DNA from: Synechococcus sp. PCC 7502
Lineage (GTDB): Bacteria; Cyanobacteriota; Cyanobacteriia; Pseudanabaenales; Pseudanabaenaceae
Assembly (NCBI RefSeq): GCF_000317085.1
Contig: NC_019702.1
Location: forward strand, 306,394 to 370,393
Direction of reading: 5' to 3'
Length of the DNA: 64,000 bases
The notes beneath the pieces were generated by a model. The model saw only the letters and a program-made list of their open reading frames with translations, had not been told where the DNA came from and made no database searches. The position numbers and the translations under genes are program-made. Below are positions 60,596 through 64,000 of this stretch, piece by piece (positions within the stretch are counted from its first letter, which is position 1; each line of letters opens with the position of its first letter).

Positions 60596-63019
60596 ATGCC
60601 AGAATCTAATCAACCAGAGTTTAACCAAATCAAGCCTGATGAACTGCTGCGGGAGTTACAGTCTTTGCGAGAGCGAGTTGCCCAGATCGAAAGTGATAAT
60701 CAGGATTTGCGGATTGCTCTAGATACAACTACTCAACATGGGGATACGATTGAGCAGCAATTACATGAAACTAATGAACAATTGGCTGCAGAAATTTCCG
60801 AGCGTAAACTAGCTCAGGCGACTTTAGAATCGATTTTAGAAATGGTCACGGAAGATAAACATGACCTAGAAATCATGGTGGAGACCATGGCTGAGCATGG
60901 GGATACGGTTGAATATCAGCTTTATAGTGATGCCGTTGACTTTATGCGTCGCAGTGAAGAGCAGTTTAGAGCGATCGCCGAAGCAACACCAATAATTATG
61001 ATGATTGGGCATCTACCCGATGGCTTAATTACCTATGCTAATTCTACCTGTACCCAAACCCTTGGTGTTGCTCCTCAGGCAATTAGAGGGCGAAAATTAC
61101 AGGAATTTTATTGCGACCCCGATGACGAAAAACATTTAGCCGCAATCTTGGCAGAGCATGGGTATGTGAAAAACTATGAAATGCGGATCAAAAAAGGTGA
61201 TGAATCAATTATTTGGGTGGCAGCCTCACTTCATGCCTTAATCTTATCGGGACATTCTACCTATCTCAGTACTTTTTACGATATAACTGCCCGTAAGCAG
61301 GCAGAACTGGCATTACAGGTTTCTGAAAATCTATTAAGAGAGCAAGCAGAAGTATTAGAATCGTTAGTTGCCCGCCGTACCCAAGAATTACAAAGTACCG
61401 AAGCGGAATTACGATCGCTATTTGAAGCGATGACCGATACAATTTTGGTCTATAACCAGCAAGGTGTCTGCCTTAAAGTGGCACAAACTAACTCTAGTCG
61501 CTTAGCATTATTCTCAAATCGAGTGCTGACCAGTGTCCGTGATATTTTTACGCCCGCCTTAGCCGAAATTCATATTAAATTAATTCAACAGGCACTAACC
61601 CAGCAACAGAGCTTAACCATTGAATATTGCCAAGAATTTTCCGATCGCCTTGCTCCATTTAATCATCAATCTAATCGTACTAATACAGAAGTATGGTTAG
61701 CGGCTACGGTTTCCCCTTTATCAGAGGATCAAGTAATTTGGGTGGAGCGAGATATTAGCGATCGCAAAAAAGCCGAAGCTGAACTTAAAGCGGCAAAAGA
61801 AGCAGCGGAAATTGCTAATCGTGCCAAGAGTCAATTTTTGGCAAATATGAGCCATGAATTACGCACTCCACTCAATGCGATTTTAGGTTTTTCCCAACTG
61901 ATGCTGGATGATCATTCTTTAACTTCGACCCAACTGGAAAATTTAAAAATTATTGAAACCAGTGGGGAGCATCTTTTATCGTTAATTAATGATGTCTTGG
62001 AGATGTCAAAAATTGAATCAGGAAAAGTAGTTTTAAATGAATTTAACTTTGATCTACATGGACTCCTAGATCGCCTAAAAGATATGCTTAACCTCAAAGC
62101 CGAGTCTAAGGGACTAACTCTTGATTTTATCCAAGTTAATGAAATTCCCCGCTATGTCATTGGTGATGAGGTGAAGTTAAGTCAAGTTTTAATTAACTTA
62201 CTCAGTAATGCCCTGAAGTTTACCCAAGTGGGCGGAGTGACATTGACTGTAGAAGCTTTACCGATCGCTCCGATTCAAGCACCAAACCAAACATCTTCCC
62301 AAATTAGATCAGATATCTCAAATCACCTTGTGCATTTATTATTCCGAGTTGAAGATACTGGGATCGGAATTTCTAAAACTGAGATCCCAACTATATTTGA
62401 TGCTTTTATTCAAAGTCAATCGGGACGCAAATCTCAAGAAGGTTCGGGGCTGGGGCTGACAATTAGTCGTAAATTTGTGGAATTAATGGGAGGAGAAATT
62501 AGGGCTGAAAGTGCCTTGGGGCAAGGTTCGGTGTTTAGCTTTGATATAGAGCTTCTATCAGGGGATGTAATTTTACCTAAAATCTTGGAAGATGAAGTAC
62601 TGATTGAGTCGGATGTTGCCCTAGGTGATAATAATGCTTTAAATTTGCGGATTTTGCTGGCAGAGGATAATGTTGTCAATCAAAAAGTGGCATTACGGAT
62701 GTTGCATAAACTAGGCTTTAGTGCCGATGTAGCGATGGATGGAGAGCAGGTTTTAACTGCCCTTGAGCGTCAGGTTTATGATCTAATTCTGATGGATGTG
62801 CAAATGCCTAATTTAGATGGTATTGAAACCACAAAATGTATTTATGAAAGATTCCCCGCAGGCGATCGCCCCATAATTGTTGCCTTGACTGCCCATGCTA
62901 TGCAGGAAGAACGAGAGCGTTGCCTAGCCGCAGGGATGAGTAACCATCTAAGTAAACCCGTGCGCCTAGAGGAGTTACAAAGAATTCTCGAGCAATGTGT
63001 TGGTCTTGTGGGAAAGTAG
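60596..63019 (+). CDS. Hybrid histidine kinase with coiled-coil module, PAS domains and receiver
   Basis: About 807 residues from the ATG at 60596; a TTG at 60584 adds only MLTP. The N-terminal coiled coil (about 10-115) has DLRIALDTTTQHGDTIEQQL and DLEIMVETMAEHGDTVEYQL. A PAS domain (about 120-235) and a second PAS-like domain (about 280-390) precede HisKA with H420 in NMSHELRTPLNA. The ATPase has VLINLLSNALKFTQV, VEDTGIGISK and GSGLGLTISRKF. A C-terminal receiver (from about 683) has its phosphoacceptor at Asp734 in LMDVQMPNLDG. The stop is 4 bases before the next gene's ATG, so the two are co-translated and the receiver-EAL protein is the likely phosphorelay partner. Confidence 0.93.
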   Translation: MPESNQPEFNQIKPDELLRELQSLRERVAQIESDNQDLRIALDTTTQHGDTIEQQLHETNEQLAAEISERKLAQATLESILEMVTEDKHDLEIMVETMAEHGDTVEYQLYSDAVDFMRRSEEQFRAIAEATPIIMMIGHLPDGLITYANSTCTQTLGVAPQAIRGRKLQEFYCDPDDEKHLAAILAEHGYVKNYEMRIKKGDESIIWVAASLHALILSGHSTYLSTFYDITARKQAELALQVSENLLREQAEVLESLVARRTQELQSTEAELRSLFEAMTDTILVYNQQGVCLKVAQTNSSRLALFSNRVLTSVRDIFTPALAEIHIKLIQQALTQQQSLTIEYCQEFSDRLAPFNHQSNRTNTEVWLAATVSPLSEDQVIWVERDISDRKKAEAELKAAKEAAEIANRAKSQFLANMSHELRTPLNAILGFSQLMLDDHSLTSTQLENLKIIETSGEHLLSLINDVLEMSKIESGKVVLNEFNFDLHGLLDRLKDMLNLKAESKGLTLDFIQVNEIPRYVIGDEVKLSQVLINLLSNALKFTQVGGVTLTVEALPIAPIQAPNQTSSQIRSDISNHLVHLLFRVEDTGIGISKTEIPTIFDAFIQSQSGRKSQEGSGLGLTISRKFVELMGGEIRAESALGQGSVFSFDIELLSGDVILPKILEDEVLIESDVALGDNNALNLRILLAEDNVVNQKVALRMLHKLGFSADVAMDGEQVLTALERQVYDLILMDVQMPNLDGIETTKCIYERFPAGDRPIIVALTAHAMQEERERCLAAGMSNHLSKPVRLEELQRILEQCVGLVGK

Positions 63020-63023
63020 CACC

Positions 63024-64000
63024 ATGCTAAATAAATCTGGAAATATTCTGATCGTTGACGATAGCTCCATCAACCGCAAGTTACTGGCAGCAATTTTGTC
63101 TATGCAGGGTTATCAAATTTGGGAGGCTGCCTATGGCAAAGATGCTCTGGAGAAAGCCCTTAGCGACTCACCCGATCTAATTTTGCTGGATGTAAATATG
63201 CCCGATATGAGTGGCTATGATGTCTGTGCTGAACTTAAGCAAAACCCCGAAACCAAGGATATTCCAGTAATTTTTGTCACTGCCCTAGAAACCCTATGGG
63301 ATCGGATCGAAGGTTTTTCCGTAGGGGGGGTGGATTACATTCATAAGCCCTTTGAAAATATTGAAGTGTTAGCAAGGGTAGATACCCATATTCAATTACG
63401 GCAGTTGCAGAAACAATTACATCGCCGTGCCCAGTCCCTAGAACTCCAAAATACGATCCTCCAAAATGAAATTTGCGATCGCTTTGGCGTTGACCCAGAG
63501 TTTTATAAAGACCTGGAGTTAGCAGTCGAACGGCAGGAGTTCAAGCTTTACTATCAGCCCATTGTTAATTTTAATACGGGTAAAATTTTAGGTTTCGAGG
63601 CGTTAATTCGCTGGCTTCACCCGAGTCATGGCATGATTCCTCCCGATCGCTTTATTCCCGTGGCTGAATGTACTGGATTAATTAATCCCATAGGAGAGTG
63701 GGTTTTGTCCGAAGCAATTAGTCAATTAGCGACTTGGAAAAAGTTATTCCCCCAGAGCGATCGCTTATCCGTCAGTGTTAATGTTTCAGCTAATCAGTTA
63801 TTAAATAATTCCTTGGTTAGCTATATTCGTAAGGTTTTACAGAGTAATCAAGTTAGTTGCAGCCAATTAAAACTCGAAATTACCGAAAGTGCTTTGGTCA
63901 ATGATCCTGATGCCACTGTAGAAATTCTCAAGGAATTCAAAGACCTAGGCATAGATTTATACATTGATGATTTCGGCACGGGCTATTCTTCTCTTAGTCG
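63024..64000 (+). CDS. Response regulator with EAL c-di-GMP phosphodiesterase domain (3' end outside window)
   Basis: Read from the ATG at 63024; the frame is open to the window end (325 complete codons). The receiver (about 5-120) has the acidic pair DD at 12-13 and Asp56 in LLDVNMPDMSG, and Lys108 near VDYIHKPF. A coiled linker (about 125-150) joins to an EAL domain: FKLYYQPIVN, GFEALIRWLHP (EAL near residue 191), SVNVSANQLL, LEITESALV and YIDDFGTGYSS. All visible metal/catalytic positions are kept, so hydrolysis of c-di-GMP is expected. It has no GGDEF partner domain in the part seen. The start is 4 bases after the hybrid kinase stop. Confidence 0.94.
   Translation, partial: MLNKSGNILIVDDSSINRKLLAAILSMQGYQIWEAAYGKDALEKALSDSPDLILLDVNMPDMSGYDVCAELKQNPETKDIPVIFVTALETLWDRIEGFSVGGVDYIHKPFENIEVLARVDTHIQLRQLQKQLHRRAQSLELQNTILQNEICDRFGVDPEFYKDLELAVERQEFKLYYQPIVNFNTGKILGFEALIRWLHPSHGMIPPDRFIPVAECTGLINPIGEWVLSEAISQLATWKKLFPQSDRLSVSVNVSANQLLNNSLVSYIRKVLQSNQVSCSQLKLEITESALVNDPDATVEILKEFKDLGIDLYIDDFGTGYSSLS

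Noticed and set aside
1..64000. CRISPR arrays, rRNA genes, prophage structural genes
   Set aside because: I looked for regularly spaced repeats, rRNA-like tracts and phage structural proteins and found none; only one tRNA is visible.

Overview
The window is chromosomal DNA from a cyanobacterium. Direct signs are the very frequent HIP1-type palindrome gcgatcgc in genes of all kinds, and cyanobacterium-typical families: NdhM of the photosynthetic NDH-1 complex, HemL, a COP23-domain protein, DUF2605, DUF2996, a V4R protein like Synechocystis slr0144, a four-ACT aspartate kinase and DUF29/Uma2 proteins. The DNA is AT-rich with short intergenic gaps. A Pseudanabaena-like lineage is possible but is only an impression.

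Layout. 1-1674: a tRNA-dihydrouridine synthase (cut by the window edge) and a DUF2605 gene. 1949-4104: a partner-switching regulatory set (RsbW-like kinase, receiver-PP2C phosphatase, STAS antagonist). 4189-14036: a co-directional polysaccharide locus, read from 14036 down to 4189: outer-membrane barrel, tandem PIG-L deacetylase, small membrane protein, triple-DUF3131 protein, GH26-like protein and a cellulose-synthase-like GT2. This is the best candidate for an undescribed system. 14100-20284: nuclease, proA, pgk, a Ser/Thr kinase, an IS630 transposase relic and tRNA-Arg(UCU). 20458-29554: peptide deformylase, a strange AAA-like/NapH-like iron-sulfur membrane fusion, DedA, Uma2, VOC, PhzF, COP23, a vanadium haloperoxidase-like protein and an alpha/beta hydrolase. 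29649-33239: an accessory patch with a small coupled membrane gene pair, hisI, a V4R gene, a frameshifted DUF1993 gene and a complete IS5-family element inserted into another reading frame. 33378-40318: mostly core genes (GGDEF protein, CPBP protease, DUF2996, ndhM, pepA, DUF29, pmbA). 40536-45262: a MarR-led operon of six genes that looks imported. 45716-53817: hemL, an EcfT-like protein, lepB, lysC and a Wzy-like/GT4 pair. 54082-58140: a hybrid kinase, small genes and HU. 58541-64000: a co-directional signalling run (ATPase-type kinase, STAS, GGDEF, hybrid kinase, receiver-EAL) that continues past the window.

How the parts may work together (inference). Two separate kinase/STAS switches are present. 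One touches the exopolysaccharide locus. The other precedes a diguanylate cyclase and an EAL protein, an arrangement that recalls the SiaABCD biofilm pathway. Together with the GT2 locus and the GT4/Wzy pair, the window is rich in surface-polysaccharide synthesis and its control.
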